The notes: a model not told the origin generated them from the sequence alone. 64,000 bases of DNA from JACVRW01 sp963803245 (GCA_963803245.1 CAWDLI010000010.1:4073-68072), one strand, 5' to 3'; counted from the stretch's first letter, positions 25,323-34,809 are shown. Numbers and translations: made by a program.

Positions 25323-26290
25323 CGCCGGATCAGCTCGTCCAGGTCGGGCTGCTCCTCGATCAGCCCGTACTTCTCACTCAGCTCCGACAGGAGCTCGATG
25401 GTGGGCTCGCTCAGGTCGGTCCGCCAGATGGGGAGCTTGATCTGCTCAGCCGCCTCGGGCGGGATCTCGGTGTAATCGAGCAGCACCTTGCGCACCTCGT
25501 CCGGGTTCGACTGGGCGTACTCGAGCGACTTGTTGATTGCGCGCGTGAAGCGATCCACCACATCGGCGTTCTCCTCGGCGTACTGCGTCGAGGTGAAGTA
25601 GGTGGCGACGGTGAGGTCCGGCGCCGTCCTCACGTAGAAGGGGTTGATGCCCTTGGCCGCGCCGGCCTTGCCCTGGCTCACGAAGGGCTCGACCACGCAT
25701 GCCCCGTCGACGCGCTCCTGCTCGAGCGCGGCGTTCATGTCGGGGAATGGAACCTCGGTGAACTTCAGCTCTTCCACCGCCACCCCGTCCTTCTCGAGCG
25801 ATGCCTTGATCGTCACCTCGCAGATGTTGTTGAGGGTGTTGACCGCGATGGTCTTGCCCTCGAGGTCGCTGCCGTCCTTGATCGGGCCGTCCTTCAGCAC
25901 GAGCAGGTCGGCCCAGGCCTCCGACTCGTCCTTCCCACCGAGCACTCCCTGGCTGATGATCTGGACGGGGAGGTCCTTGGATGCGGCGATCAGCAGCGAG
26001 ATCGTGTTGGAGAAGCCGATCTGGAAGTCTCCGCTCAGCACGGCCGGCGTGATTGCCGCGCCGCCCTCGGCCAGCTGGGGCTTGATGGTGAGCTTCTCGT
26101 CCTTGAAGAAGCCCTTGTCGATGCCCAGGTAGAGCGGGGCCACGTCCGCGATCGGGATCACGCCCACGTTCAGCGTCGCCGGCTCGCCGGCGCCGCCCCC
26201 GCCACCGTCGTCGTCACCGCAGCCCGCCACCACGCCGGCCGCGCACGTCAACGCGACCAGAAGCACCAAGCCTCGCCTTGCCCAGCTCAT
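25319..26290 (-). CDS. ABC transporter substrate-binding lipoprotein (SsuA/THI5-like)
   Basis: A 323-residue exported lipoprotein. It has a signal peptide with lipobox VVAGC at about 20-24, then an acidic/glycine linker. The two-lobed NMT1/SsuA fold begins LNVGVIPIADVAPLYLGIDKG and continues FKDEKLTIKPQLAEGG and VDGACVVEPFVSQGKAG. ATG 26290 has a strong GGAGGAG upstream. The family binds nitrate, sulfonates, taurine or pyrimidine precursors; the ligand cannot be told from the sequence. It is the first gene of the operon. Confidence 0.92.
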   Translation of the reverse strand: MSWARRGLVLLVALTCAAGVVAGCGDDDGGGGGAGEPATLNVGVIPIADVAPLYLGIDKGFFKDEKLTIKPQLAEGGAAITPAVLSGDFQIGFSNTISLLIAASKDLPVQIISQGVLGGKDESEAWADLLVLKDGPIKDGSDLEGKTIAVNTLNNICEVTIKASLEKDGVAVEELKFTEVPFPDMNAALEQERVDGACVVEPFVSQGKAGAAKGINPFYVRTAPDLTVATYFTSTQYAEENADVVDRFTRAINKSLEYAQSNPDEVRKVLLDYTEIPPEAAEQIKLPIWRTDLSEPTIELLSELSEKYGLIEEQPDLDELIRR

Positions 26291-26447
26291 CGGTCTCTCC
26301 TCCATCGGTGGTCCCGCCCGAAGGCCCCTCACTCCAGACCCACACTTCCCCGGCAGCAAAAAGCCAAACAATTTGATTTGCTTCGCAACGTGCCGGCCTC
26401 TGATCTCGGTGTTTGTCCGACCCATAGACCTGGTATTCGATGGGCCC
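26291..26447. promoter_or_regulatory. Divergent promoter region, ABC importer and SCP2-hydrolase
   Basis: This 157-base gap separates two divergent start codons. Its centre (about 26360-26390) is locally AT-rich, with an imperfect dyad around CAAACAATTTGATTTG, where CAAA and TTTG bracket the core. This is a plausible operator and promoter zone for both directions. I cannot assign clear -35 and -10 boxes. Confidence 0.45.
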
Positions 26448-27635
26448 ATGGCCGTCGCAGCGGTAGGTTCATCTCCCGAGGCGCCCAGCGCCGGCATCGG
26501 CGCGCTCACGGAGCGCTACGACCCGGACGCGATCGACCTGCCCGGCGGCGAGGCGCGCGTACGGCTCCAGGTCGACGGCGACCGCGTCTGGGACGCCGTG
26601 CTCACGCGCCGGAAGCTCAGCCTTCAGCCGCCGCGCGACGGCACCCAACCCGACGCGACCCTCACCGCCGACAGCACCACCTGGCGCCAGATCGCGGCCG
26701 ACGTGCGCGGCGGGATGAGCGCCTTCCGCCGCGGGAAGCTCCGCATCCGCGGCAGCCTCCACGTGGGCGTGGGGTTCCTGGCCGCCACGAGCGGCGCCAC
26801 CGAGGAGTCGCGGCTCACCTTCGAGTCGGTGCGCACGCGCAAGTCCGGCCGGCTCTCGATCCTCTCCGCCGGAGCCGGGAAGAAGACGCTGATCTGCGCC
26901 CACGGCCTCGGCGGCACCAAGGCGTCCTTCCTCCCCACCGTCGCGGCGCTGGCCGAGCATTACCGAGTGGTGGCCGTGGACCTGCCGGGGTTCGGCGAGT
27001 CCGACAAGCCGATAGGAGCCCCCTACAACGCGCCCTACTTCGCCCGGTCGGTGTTCGAGCTGATGGACGCGCTCGATCTCGAGAAGGCCCACCTCGTGGG
27101 CAACAGCATGGGCGGCCGCGTGGTGATCGAAGCCGGTCTGATGGACGAGCAGCGCGTGGAGAGCCTCGTGCTCCTGAGCCCGGCGCTCGCCTGGCTGCGC
27201 GATCGCCGCTGGGCCCCGATCGTCAAGGCCCTGCGCCCCGAACTGGGGCTGCTCCAGTTCGCGCCGCGGCCGATCGTGGAGGGGATCGTTCGCCGCTTCG
27301 TGGGCGCGCAGGGCGGCTGGGCCGACGCCGGCGTCGACGAGTTCCTGCGCGCTTACCTCACGCCGCGCGGCCGCGCGGCGTTCTACGCGGCGGCGCGGAG
27401 CATCTACCTCGACGAGCCGCACGGCGAGAACGGCTTCTGGACCCGGATGGCCGAGCTCGCCCCACGCTCGCTGTTCGTCTGGGGACGCAACGACACGCTG
27501 GTGCCGATCGCCTTCATGAAGCACGTGGAGGACTGCCTGCCGGCGGCCAAGCACCTCGAGCTCGAGTGCGGGCACGTGCCCCAGCTCGAGTCGCCGCGCG
27601 AGACGCACGCGGCCATTCGGCAGTTCTTGGGCTGA
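26448..27635 (+). CDS. SCP2 sterol-binding domain fused to alpha/beta hydrolase
   Basis: A 395-residue fusion. Residues about 20-110 look like an SCP2 sterol-carrier domain (WDAVLTRRKLSLQP to MSAFRRGKLRIRGSLHVG). Residues about 125-395 are an alpha/beta hydrolase. The oxyanion region is ICAHGLGGTKASF, the nucleophile elbow is VGNSMGGRV, the acid is in WGRNDTLVPI, and the catalytic His is in LECGHVPQLE. The likely role is hydrolysis of a lipid or sterol-like ester held by the carrier domain. It is divergent from the ABC importer; a repeat and a P450 follow downstream. Confidence 0.88.
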   Translation: MAVAAVGSSPEAPSAGIGALTERYDPDAIDLPGGEARVRLQVDGDRVWDAVLTRRKLSLQPPRDGTQPDATLTADSTTWRQIAADVRGGMSAFRRGKLRIRGSLHVGVGFLAATSGATEESRLTFESVRTRKSGRLSILSAGAGKKTLICAHGLGGTKASFLPTVAALAEHYRVVAVDLPGFGESDKPIGAPYNAPYFARSVFELMDALDLEKAHLVGNSMGGRVVIEAGLMDEQRVESLVLLSPALAWLRDRRWAPIVKALRPELGLLQFAPRPIVEGIVRRFVGAQGGWADAGVDEFLRAYLTPRGRAAFYAAARSIYLDEPHGENGFWTRMAELAPRSLFVWGRNDTLVPIAFMKHVEDCLPAAKHLELECGHVPQLESPRETHAAIRQFLG

Positions 27636-27653
27636 GGCGCCTGCGAACCGGGT

Positions 27654-27700
27654 CGCTGTGTCACCTGGGTGCCCGTATAGGGCCTCTAGTTGACACAGCG
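27654..27700. repeat. 47-base palindromic repeat, copy B
   Basis: CGCTGTGTCACCTGG and CTAGTTGACACAGCG form 15-base arms (13 of 15 pair) around a loop whose inner part GCCCGTATAGGGC is itself self-complementary. It begins 18 bases after the SCP2-hydrolase stop. It matches copy A at 11300-11346 at 41 of 47 positions; the right arm and CCGTATAGGGC are identical. Confidence 0.85.
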
Positions 27701-27752
27701 CCGCCGGCATCAGGCCCTGGCGCCCGCCCGCCCGACGCGGTACAACCCTTCC

Positions 27753-29075
27753 GTGCACTCGCCCCCCGGACCGCGGCTTCCGCGCATGCTTCAGGCCATT
27801 CGCGTGACCACCGACCCGTATGGCTTCATGGTCGCCCGCTGGCGCCGCTACGGCGACGTGTTCACCTCGCACTTCCCGATCTTCGGCCGGGTGGTCTACG
27901 TGGCCGACCCGGCGGAGATCAAGCGGGTGTTCGCCGGCGAGCCCTCGACCTTCCACGCGGGCGAGGCGAACGCCCTGGCCCTCGGCGACGCCCTCGGCGA
28001 GAACTCGCTGCTCACGCTCGACGAGGGCCGCCACATGAGCCAGCGCAAGCTGCTCCTGCCCGCCTTCCACGGCGAGAGCGTCCGCCGCTACGCCGAGGTG
28101 ATGGCGGAGGCGACCGCGCACGAGGTGGACCGCTGGCCGGTCGGCCGCGAGCTGGCGCTGCGCCCGCGCATGCAGGCGATCACGCTCGAGGTGATCCTGC
28201 GCGCGGTGTTCGGCGTGCGCGACGACGAGCGCATGGACCTCCTGCGGACGCGCATCCCGCGGCTCGCCGAGACCACCAGCGTCCTCACCTGGATCCCCTT
28301 CATGGAGCGCGACCTCGGCGGCCTCTCGCCGGCGGCCAAGTTCCGCAAGGCGCTCGCCGCCGTGGACGAGCTGATCTATGCCGAGATCGCCGACCGGCGC
28401 GAGTCCGGGCCCGGCGAGGACGTGCTGTCCCTGCTCCTCGATGCCCGTCACGAGGACGGCAGCCCGATGTCCGACGTCGAGCTGCGGGACGAGCTCATGA
28501 CGCTGCTCACCGCCGGGCACGAGACCACGGCCACCGGCCTCTCCTGGGCCTTCGAGCGCCTGATGCGCACCCCGCGGGTGATGGACAAGCTGCTCGGCTC
28601 GCTCGACGACGACGAGTACCTCGACGCCGTCGTGAAGGAGACCCTGCGCGTGCGCCCGGTGATCATGGACGTGGCGCGGAAGCTCACGAAGCCGACCGAG
28701 GTCGGCGGCTACACGCTCCCCGCGGGCACGCTCGTCCTGCCGGCGATCGCCGCGGTGCAGGCGCGGCCCGACCTCTATCCGGAGCCGGAGGAGTTCAGGC
28801 CCGAGCGCTTCATCGAGGGCCAGCCCGAGTCGTATGCGTGGATCCCATTCGGCGGAGGCGTGCGGCGCTGCATAGGCGCGTCGTTCGCCCAGGTCGAGAT
28901 GCGCGTGGTGCTGCGAGAGGTGCTGCGGCGCGTTCGCCTGCGCGCCCCGTCGGCCCGCCCGGAGCGCCCGCGCGTGCAGCACGTGACGGTGGTGCCGTCC
29001 CGCGGCGCACGCGCCGTGATCACCGAGCGGGTGAGCGTGCCGGCAGAGCCTGAGCTCGCCGCCGCGTCGGCCTAG
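27753..29075 (+). CDS. Cytochrome P450
   Basis: A 440-residue heme monooxygenase. The N-terminal proline-rich hinge is PPGPRLPRM. The I-helix oxygen-activation motif is LTAGHETTAT, the K-helix E-x-x-R is VKETLRVRP, and the heme-binding loop is FGGGVRRCIGASFA with the axial Cys. GTG 27753 is chosen because the protein starts just before the proline hinge. It lacks a membrane anchor, so it is soluble as usual for bacteria. It is closely similar in layout to the P450 at 41192-42511, so the two are probably paralogues. No redox partner gene is adjacent. Confidence 0.93.
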   Translation: MHSPPGPRLPRMLQAIRVTTDPYGFMVARWRRYGDVFTSHFPIFGRVVYVADPAEIKRVFAGEPSTFHAGEANALALGDALGENSLLTLDEGRHMSQRKLLLPAFHGESVRRYAEVMAEATAHEVDRWPVGRELALRPRMQAITLEVILRAVFGVRDDERMDLLRTRIPRLAETTSVLTWIPFMERDLGGLSPAAKFRKALAAVDELIYAEIADRRESGPGEDVLSLLLDARHEDGSPMSDVELRDELMTLLTAGHETTATGLSWAFERLMRTPRVMDKLLGSLDDDEYLDAVVKETLRVRPVIMDVARKLTKPTEVGGYTLPAGTLVLPAIAAVQARPDLYPEPEEFRPERFIEGQPESYAWIPFGGGVRRCIGASFAQVEMRVVLREVLRRVRLRAPSARPERPRVQHVTVVPSRGARAVITERVSVPAEPELAAASA

Positions 29076-29078
29076 CTG

Positions 29079-29567
29079 CTATTGCCCGGGCACCTCGGGG
29101 CGCGACTCGACCGGAGGCGCCGGCTCACCCGCCGGTGGCGGGATGCTCGCCTGCGGCTCGCCGCCGCCCTGCTGCGCGTTCCAGACCTTGTTGAGCTCGC
29201 TCTGCATGTACCAGAGGCCCACAGGTGAGATCAGGAACAGCAGGATGAAGATCACCGGTCCGCTCGCGGGCCGGTCGATCCCGACCGCCTCCTGGGAGCG
29301 CTGGATCCGTCCGCTCGTCGTCCATTCGGAGACGATCGCCGGGATGATGACTATCCAGCCGATCGTGACGGCCAGGACCGAGTTGACGGGGTTCTGCCCC
29401 AGGTCCACCCCGCGCGCCTGGCCGAGGTCCTTCATCTCCCGGTTGATGTAGTACCACCAGAAGAAGAAGTAGATGCCGATCGTGATCAGCGTCAGCCCGA
29501 GCACACCCCAGGGGTTCCTGATCTTCGCGTTCGAGTTCGCGCCAGCGATCTGCACTTCTTCGGCCAT
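29079..29567 (-). CDS. DUF4234 membrane protein
   Basis: A 162-residue protein with three membrane helices. The DUF4234 opening is RNPWGVLGLTLITIGIYFFFW, followed by WYYINREMKDL. The C-terminal tail is proline-rich and disordered. ATG 29567 fits the family start. It is convergent with the P450, with 3 bases between stops. The function of the family is unknown. Confidence 0.82.
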   Translation of the reverse strand: MAEEVQIAGANSNAKIRNPWGVLGLTLITIGIYFFFWWYYINREMKDLGQARGVDLGQNPVNSVLAVTIGWIVIIPAIVSEWTTSGRIQRSQEAVGIDRPASGPVIFILLFLISPVGLWYMQSELNKVWNAQQGGGEPQASIPPPAGEPAPPVESRPEVPGQ

Positions 29568-29630
29568 GAGTCCCTCCGTCGCCGTGGGCAAGGTCCGGCC
29601 GGCGCAGCCTACTCCGGTCTCCGGCGCCGG

Positions 29631-30750
29631 CTAGGCCGCGAGGCCCGCAAGCCCCAGCACCTCGGCCGCCGGGCGCGCCGGATCGTCGAGCGCCCCGGCC
29701 AGGCGGTCGCCCGCCAGCTCCGCCACCTTCCGCTCGAGCCCCGCTTCGTCGAGCGGACGCTCGGGCGAGCCCAGCGCCGCCTTCACGCGAGCGAGCTCCT
29801 CGCCCCCTGCGTCGAGCAGCACGGCCTCCGACTCGAGCAGCCCGCGGTCGCTGCGCACCTCGATCGCCGTGGCGCGCCGCACCGCGGCGGCATCCACGTC
29901 GCGGAAGCTCTCGATCGTGGGCGGACCGTTGAGCAGCGTGTAGGCGATCAGGTACGGGATCGAGAACTTCGCCTGCAGGCCGTCGGCCGGCTCGGGGCCC
30001 ACCGCCGCCGCCTGGAGGGACACCGGGTGCACCACCACCACCGCCGGCTCGCCGCCCGCCTCGCGGACCCGCTCGGCGGCCTCGATCGAGCCGTGCGTCT
30101 GGAGGCAGCAGGGCCACGCCTTGATCCAGTTGCGCTCGATCGCCGGCTCGGACGGATCCGGCTCGGCGTAGCGCCCGCCGGTGGACTCGGCGAACCCGCG
30201 TCGCGGCCGCATCGAGCGGCACGAGCGCCCCCGTGGCCGCGAGCCGCGCGGCGCGCACGCCGGCCGCGGCGGCCCAGCCGACCTGCAGCGCCTTCCCGTC
30301 CGACCCGAACGCGGCCCGCAGGCCGCCCGCGCCCAGCAGTGCCAGCGCCACGGCCGAGCGCGCGGCCTCCGGCTCCAGCCCGAGCAGGCGCCCGGCCACG
30401 ACCGCAGCGCCCACGCCGCCGCAGACGGCGGTCGGATGCAGGCCGCGGTCGTACAGCGCGGGATGGCTCGCGCGGGAAAGGGCGCCCATCGCCTCGAACC
30501 CCGCGGCGTACGCGTCGAGCGCGTCCCCCACCGTCGCGGCCAGCGCTAGCGCCACCGGCGCGGTCGGCGCGCTCAGGTGCGCGATCCCCGGGAGGTAGGT
30601 GTCGTCGAAGTCGAGCACGTGGCCGGCCGTGGCGGCCGCCGCCACCGGATCGTCGAGAGCGCCCGCCGCGCGTGCCGCCCGCTCCTCCGCCCCACCCGCC
30701 GCGCAGGCGAGCCAGTCGAGCAGCGCGATGCGGTAGCTCGGGTCAGCCAC
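29631..30750 (-). CDS. MmgE/PrpD family protein, one frameshift
   Basis: Two adjoining frames together encode about 370 residues of the MmgE/PrpD family (2-methylcitrate dehydratase, cis-aconitate decarboxylase and relatives). The first part has VLDFDDTYLPGIAHLSAPTAP and GLHPTAVCGGVGAA. The second continues with RGFAESTGGRYA and the C-terminal domain. The break lies at about 30195-30206, where one extra base (or two missing) separates the frames. The C-terminal domain is shorter than in typical 450-residue members. The start overlaps the NYN gene's end by 8 bases. The substrate is unknown. Confidence 0.75.
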
Positions 30751-31123
30751 CGAGCTCGTCGAGCCGCCTGCGGAATGCCCCCGCGCCCTCCACGGCGGCG
30801 CCGTGCTCGCGCACGCGCCGCTGGAGTGCGGCGTCGGATGTGACCACGCTCAGGTCGCGCGGCGAAGAGTCGGCGGCCACCAGCGCGGCAATGTCGTCGT
30901 CGGCGGCGTTGGGCCCGCGGCGCGACGCGAAGCGCACGTCCACCGGGCCGCCGTCGAGGTCGAAGGGCCCGCCGTCGAGCACCACCGTGACGGGCTCGCC
31001 GCTCGTGCTCGCCAGCGAGCCCAGCTCCTCCACGAGCCGGCGCATGGCGCCGCGGCGGTCGCGCCACCAGCCGTCCGGGCGCGACCCGATCACGTTCATG
31101 CCGTCCACGACCCAGCGCGTCAC
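30743..31123 (-). CDS. NYN (PIN-like) domain ribonuclease-type protein
   Basis: A 126-residue protein of the YacP/Rae1-like NYN group. The opening WVVDGMNVIGSRPDGWW carries the first acidic residue. VTVVLDGG and NAADDDIAALVAAD supply further acids, and VVTSDAALQRRVREHGA gives the last conserved S/T-D-D/N-type motif. These make a PIN-like metal site for RNA cleavage. It overlaps the SDR stop (GTGA) and the MmgE/PrpD start, so it belongs to the same minus-strand transcript. It is intact in the middle of a stretch full of frameshifts. Confidence 0.82.
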   Translation of the reverse strand: MTRWVVDGMNVIGSRPDGWWRDRRGAMRRLVEELGSLASTSGEPVTVVLDGGPFDLDGGPVDVRFASRRGPNAADDDIAALVAADSSPRDLSVVTSDAALQRRVREHGAAVEGAGAFRRRLDELGG

Positions 31124-31894
31124 GCGGTGAGCCGCTCGCTCAGCTCCCAGAGCCGGCGGCGGGCCTCCGGGTCGTAGGCTTGGTCGTCGGCGCGCGCCTC
31201 GCCGAGCCCGTTGAAGAAGCGCCCGCTGACGCCGTCGAGGTCGGGATCGGTGATCAGCCGCAGCGTCGCGCGCGCTCCCTGGTCGACCGAGTCGTGTGCG
31301 GCCGGCCGAGCGTGTCGCGCACCATCTTGGTGTCCATGAGCGTGGCGGGATGGAGGGCGTTCACGGTCACCTCGCGGTCGCCCAGGCGGTCGGCGAGATC
31401 GAACGTCCAGATGACCTGCGCCAGCTTGCTGCGCGCGTACGCGCCGTAGCCGTCGTAGTCGCGCTCGTACATCGGATCGTCGAAGTCGAGCGGGTGCTGC
31501 CCGATCGAGGCGACGTTCACGATCCGGGCGGGCTCGACGAGCCCCTCGAGCAGGAGCGCGGTGAGCAGGAAGTGGGAGAGGTAGTTGACGGCGAACGTGA
31601 GCTCATGGCCGTCGAGGCTGGTGCGCCGCTCGGCGCTGACGATCCCCGCGTTGTTCACGAGCGTGTCGAGCCGGCCCACGCGCCCCGCCAGCCGGCGCAC
31701 CTCGTCGAGCGATGCCAGGTCCCCCACGAGCGCCCGCTCGGCGCCGACGGCCGAGCCACCGAGCGCGTCTTCTCCGGGTCGCGGCCGTGCACGATCACGT
31801 TCGCCCCGTGGCTCGCGAGCTCCTCGGCCACGCGCCGGCCGTGGCCGTCGGTCGAGCCGGTCACCAGGATCGTCTGGTCTTCGACCGGCTTCAC
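31120..31894 (-). CDS. Short-chain dehydrogenase/reductase, two frameshifts
   Basis: Three frames in succession give one full SDR of about 257 residues. The first has the NAD(P) loop ILVTGSTDGHGRRVAEEL. The second has LDTLVNNAGIVS, the Ser in NVASIGQHP and the catalytic pair in YGAYARSKLAQ. The third continues TLRLITDPDLDGVSGRFFNGL to the stop. Breaks lie near 31762-31767 and 31302-31306; each is fixed by adding one base. It resembles the retinol-dehydrogenase/WW-oxidoreductase-like branch. Start and stop overlap neighbouring genes by GTGA, supporting these ends. Confidence 0.78.
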
Positions 31895-32100
31895 TGCCTG
31901 CGCCGGACGAACACGATGATCGCGCCGACCAGCAGCAGCCCCGCCCCCACCTGGGCGGCGAGCGCCACGCCCGCGCCCTCGTCCTCCGTCGCGCTCTTGA
32001 TCGCGGCGAACATGATGGACGCTCCGAAGAAGAGGACGAGCGTCCAGAGGGCGGTGCTCCGGTCCACCGCCAGACCATACCCGGCATACACCGGCGCCAT
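31891..32100 (-). CDS. Small membrane protein with two helices
   Basis: A 69-residue protein with two hydrophobic segments (about 18-35 and 45-65) and a short RRRQ tail in the cytoplasm. The stop overlaps the SDR start. It lies 17 bases from the divergent EamA gene. I do not recognise a family. Confidence 0.62.
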   Translation of the reverse strand: MAPVYAGYGLAVDRSTALWTLVLFFGASIMFAAIKSATEDEGAGVALAAQVGAGLLLVGAIIVFVRRRQ

Positions 32101-32117
32101 CTACTCTCGACGGCCGC

Positions 32118-33005
32118 ATGATGGATCGGCCCGAGCTGGCGGGCGCCCTGGGTGCCCTGGTGATCGCCTTCTCGGCGATCCTCGTGCGGCTGGCCGAAGT
32201 GTCGCCCTCCACCGCGGCCGTCTTCCGCTGCTTCTACGCCCTTCCGCTGCTCGGCCCTGCTGGCCTGGCACGAGCGGCGCAGGTACGGCCCCGTGGCTCC
32301 GCCGCGACCACGTGCTCGCGCTGGTGGCAGGGGTGTGCCTGGCAGCCGACCTCACCTTCTGGCACCACTCGATCGAGGCCGTGGGCGCCGGCCTCGCCAC
32401 GGTTCTCGCCAACGTGCAGGTGGTGCTCGTGGGCCTGATGGCCTGGGCCTGGCTGGGCGAGCGCCCGGAGCGGCGCTCGCTCATGGCGATCCCGGTGGTG
32501 TTCGTGGGCGTCGTCCTGATCTCGGGCGCCGTGGGCGCGGGCGCGTACGGGGAGGACCCGCTGCTCGGCGTGATCTACGGAACGCTCACGGCGCTGAGCT
32601 ACGCCCTCTTCCTGCTGATCCTGCGCCAGGGGAACTCGGACATCCGCCGCCCCGCCGGACCGCTGTTCGACGCCACGCTGAGCGCCGGCGTGTTCTCAGC
32701 GATCGGCGGGCATGGCGGTGGGCGACCTCGACTGGGTGCCGGACCTCGAGGCCCAGGCCTGGCTCGTGCTGCTCGCCCTGTCCTCCCAGGTGCTCGGCTG
32801 GATGCTGATCTCCGTCTCGCTGCCGCGGCTGCCCGCCGTCCTGACCTCGATCCTGCTCATGCTCCAGCCTGTGGCGACGGTGTTCCTCGGCGCGGTGCTG
32901 CTGTCGGAGGCGCCCTCGGCGGTGCAGCTCACCGGGGTGGCGATCGTGATCGCCGGCGTGGCGGTGGCCACGATCAAGCCGCGCACGCCGGTGGCCGCCG
33001 CGTGA
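32118..33005 (+). CDS. EamA/DMT family transporter, three frameshifts
   Basis: Four successive reading segments together encode a ten-helix drug/metabolite transporter. The first reads MMDRPELAGALGALVIAFSA, the second LLAWHERRRYGP, and the third DHVLALVAGVCLAADLTFWHHSIEA. The third continues through the first EamA repeat, and the fourth runs MAVGDLDWVPDLE to KPRTPVAAA. The breaks are one extra base each near 32252-32256, 32289-32292 and 32708-32710. The total length (888) is a multiple of three because three insertions cancel. The GTG of the next gene overlaps its TGA. The substrate is unknown. Confidence 0.75.
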
Positions 33006-33823
33006 TCCCGCTGCTGCCGCTCGCCGTGGGTGCCGGCGCGGCGGCGCTCGGCTATCGCACCTTCTGGTGGGAGCCGCGCCGCGTGGGCCTCTCGTTCCAC
33101 GTGCTCGAGCTGCCGTTCTGGCCGGCCGCCGTGGACGGCATGCGCGTGGGCGTGATGGCCGACCTCCACGCGGGGGCGCCGCACGTGCCGATCGCGCAGG
33201 TCACGCGGCTCGTGTCCTGGCTCAACCGCGAGGACCCCGACCTGATCGTGCTGCTCGGGGACTACGCCTCCCCGCGGGTGCTCGGCGGCCGGCGCGTGGC
33301 GCCGGAGCCGGTGGCCCAGTCGCTCGCAGCGCTCTCGGCGCCGCTGGGCGTGTTCGCCGTGCTCGGGAACCACGACTGGTGGGTGCACGGCCGGGCGATG
33401 GGCGCCGCGCTCGCCGCCGCGGGCATCCGCGTGCTCGAGAACCGCGCGGTGAAGACCGGCCCGCTGTGGGTGGCGGGGCTCGCCGACCTGCGCGAGCGCG
33501 AGCCGTCGATCGGGCGCACCTTCGCGCCGATCCCCGAGGACGAGCCCGTGCTCGCCCTCAGCCACGACCCCGACCTGTTCCCGTTCATCCCCGACCGCGT
33601 GGCGCTCACGCTGTCCGGCCACACCCACGGCAACCAGGTGAACGTGCCGCTCCTGCGCAACTTCGTGACCCCGTCGCACTTCGGCACCCGTTACGGCGGC
33701 GGCCACGTGATCGAGGAGGGACGCCACCTGTTCGTGAGCCGCGGGGTCGGCACGAGCACGCTCCCGGGGCGCTTCCGGGCTCCGCCCGAGATCGTCCTGC
33801 TGGAGCTGCGCTCGGCCCGGTAG
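33002..33823 (+). CDS. Metallophosphoesterase
   Basis: A 273-residue calcineurin-like phosphoesterase with every metal motif: GVMADLHAG, VLLGDYAS, VLGNHDWW, ALSHDPD and LSGHTHGNQ. A single N-terminal hydrophobic segment (LLPLAVGAGAAALGY) suggests a membrane-anchored enzyme of the YkuE/LpxH-like group. The GTG start overlaps the EamA stop (GTGA). The substrate is unknown; some relatives act on lipid phosphates or UDP-sugar lipids. Confidence 0.9.
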   Translation: MIPLLPLAVGAGAAALGYRTFWWEPRRVGLSFHVLELPFWPAAVDGMRVGVMADLHAGAPHVPIAQVTRLVSWLNREDPDLIVLLGDYASPRVLGGRRVAPEPVAQSLAALSAPLGVFAVLGNHDWWVHGRAMGAALAAAGIRVLENRAVKTGPLWVAGLADLREREPSIGRTFAPIPEDEPVLALSHDPDLFPFIPDRVALTLSGHTHGNQVNVPLLRNFVTPSHFGTRYGGGHVIEEGRHLFVSRGVGTSTLPGRFRAPPEIVLLELRSAR

Positions 33824-33831
33824 GCGCGGGC

Positions 33832-34806
33832 GTGAATACCTTTCGCACTGTGGAATCGCCCCCCGCCGTCCTCGGCAGGCGCCCTGACCTGAAGGACGAG
33901 CTCGCCGAGCTCGGCCAGCCCGGCCTGACTCCGGGCCGGGTGCTCGCTCAGCATCGCGGCCACTGGGTCGTCGGGGGCCTGGACGGCGAGGCCACGCTCG
34001 CCACGGCCAGGACGCGGGCGATCGATCGCGAGGACGGCCCCCCGGTCACGGGCGACTGGGTCGCGCTCGACGGCGACGGCGTCATCGCGGAGGTGCTCGA
34101 GCGCCGCGGCGCCATCGTGCGCGCCGGCGTGGACACGCACTCCCGCCCCCAGACGCTGGCCGCGAACGTGGACGTCGCGCTCGTGGTCGAGGCGCTGCCC
34201 GACCCGAACCTGCGCCGCACGGAGCGCATCCTGGCGCTCGCCACCGCCGGCGGCGTGCGCCCGGTGCTCGTGCTGACCAAGGCCGACCTCGAGACCGACG
34301 CCGAGCCCCTGGCCGCGAACGTGGCCCGTCAGCTCGGCCTCGACACCGCCTACGCCGTGAGCGTGCCCGACCACTCCGGCCTGCCGCCGCTCGTCGGCGA
34401 GCTCGAGCCGGGCCTCACCTCGGTCCTCCTCGGGGTCTCCGGCGCGGGCAAGTCGACGCTCGTCAACGCGCTGCTCGGACACGAGCGGCAGGCCACTCAG
34501 CCCGTGCGGGCCGGCGACGGACGGGGACGGCACACGACCGTGGTCCGCGAGCTGATCCCCCTCCCCACCGGCGCGCTGCTGATCGACACTCCCGGCATCC
34601 GCCGGGTGAACGTCTGGGACGGCACGGGCACGGCGTTCGCCGACATCGACGAGCTGGCCGCCGGGTGCCGCTTCTCGGACTGCCGGCACGACACGGAGCC
34701 CGGGTGCGCGGTGCGCGGCGTGGTGGACGAGGACCGGCTCGAGGCGTGGCGCAAGCTCGAGGACGAGCAGCGCGCGACCGACGACCGGCGCAGCGGGCGC
34801 TCGTAG
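33832..34806 (+). CDS. rsgA: Ribosome small subunit-dependent GTPase A
   Basis: A 324-residue circularly permuted GTPase involved in late 30S maturation. The order is an OB-fold (about 50-105), then G4 VLTKADLE, G5, G1 GVSGAGKSTLVN and G3 IDTPGIRR, then a zinc motif CRFSDCRHDTEPGC. Permuted order and zinc finger are diagnostic. GTG 33832 is taken as start; GTG 33850 is possible. Confidence 0.95.
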   Translation: MNTFRTVESPPAVLGRRPDLKDELAELGQPGLTPGRVLAQHRGHWVVGGLDGEATLATARTRAIDREDGPPVTGDWVALDGDGVIAEVLERRGAIVRAGVDTHSRPQTLAANVDVALVVEALPDPNLRRTERILALATAGGVRPVLVLTKADLETDAEPLAANVARQLGLDTAYAVSVPDHSGLPPLVGELEPGLTSVLLGVSGAGKSTLVNALLGHERQATQPVRAGDGRGRHTTVVRELIPLPTGALLIDTPGIRRVNVWDGTGTAFADIDELAAGCRFSDCRHDTEPGCAVRGVVDEDRLEAWRKLEDEQRATDDRRSGRS

Positions 34807-34809
34807 GGC

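Noticed and set aside
26378..29053. Pair of long frames (891 codons plus, 837 codons minus) over the SCP2-hydrolase and P450
   Set aside because: Both ignore the intact hydrolase and P450 frames with catalytic motifs, and their own translations show only compositional bias.
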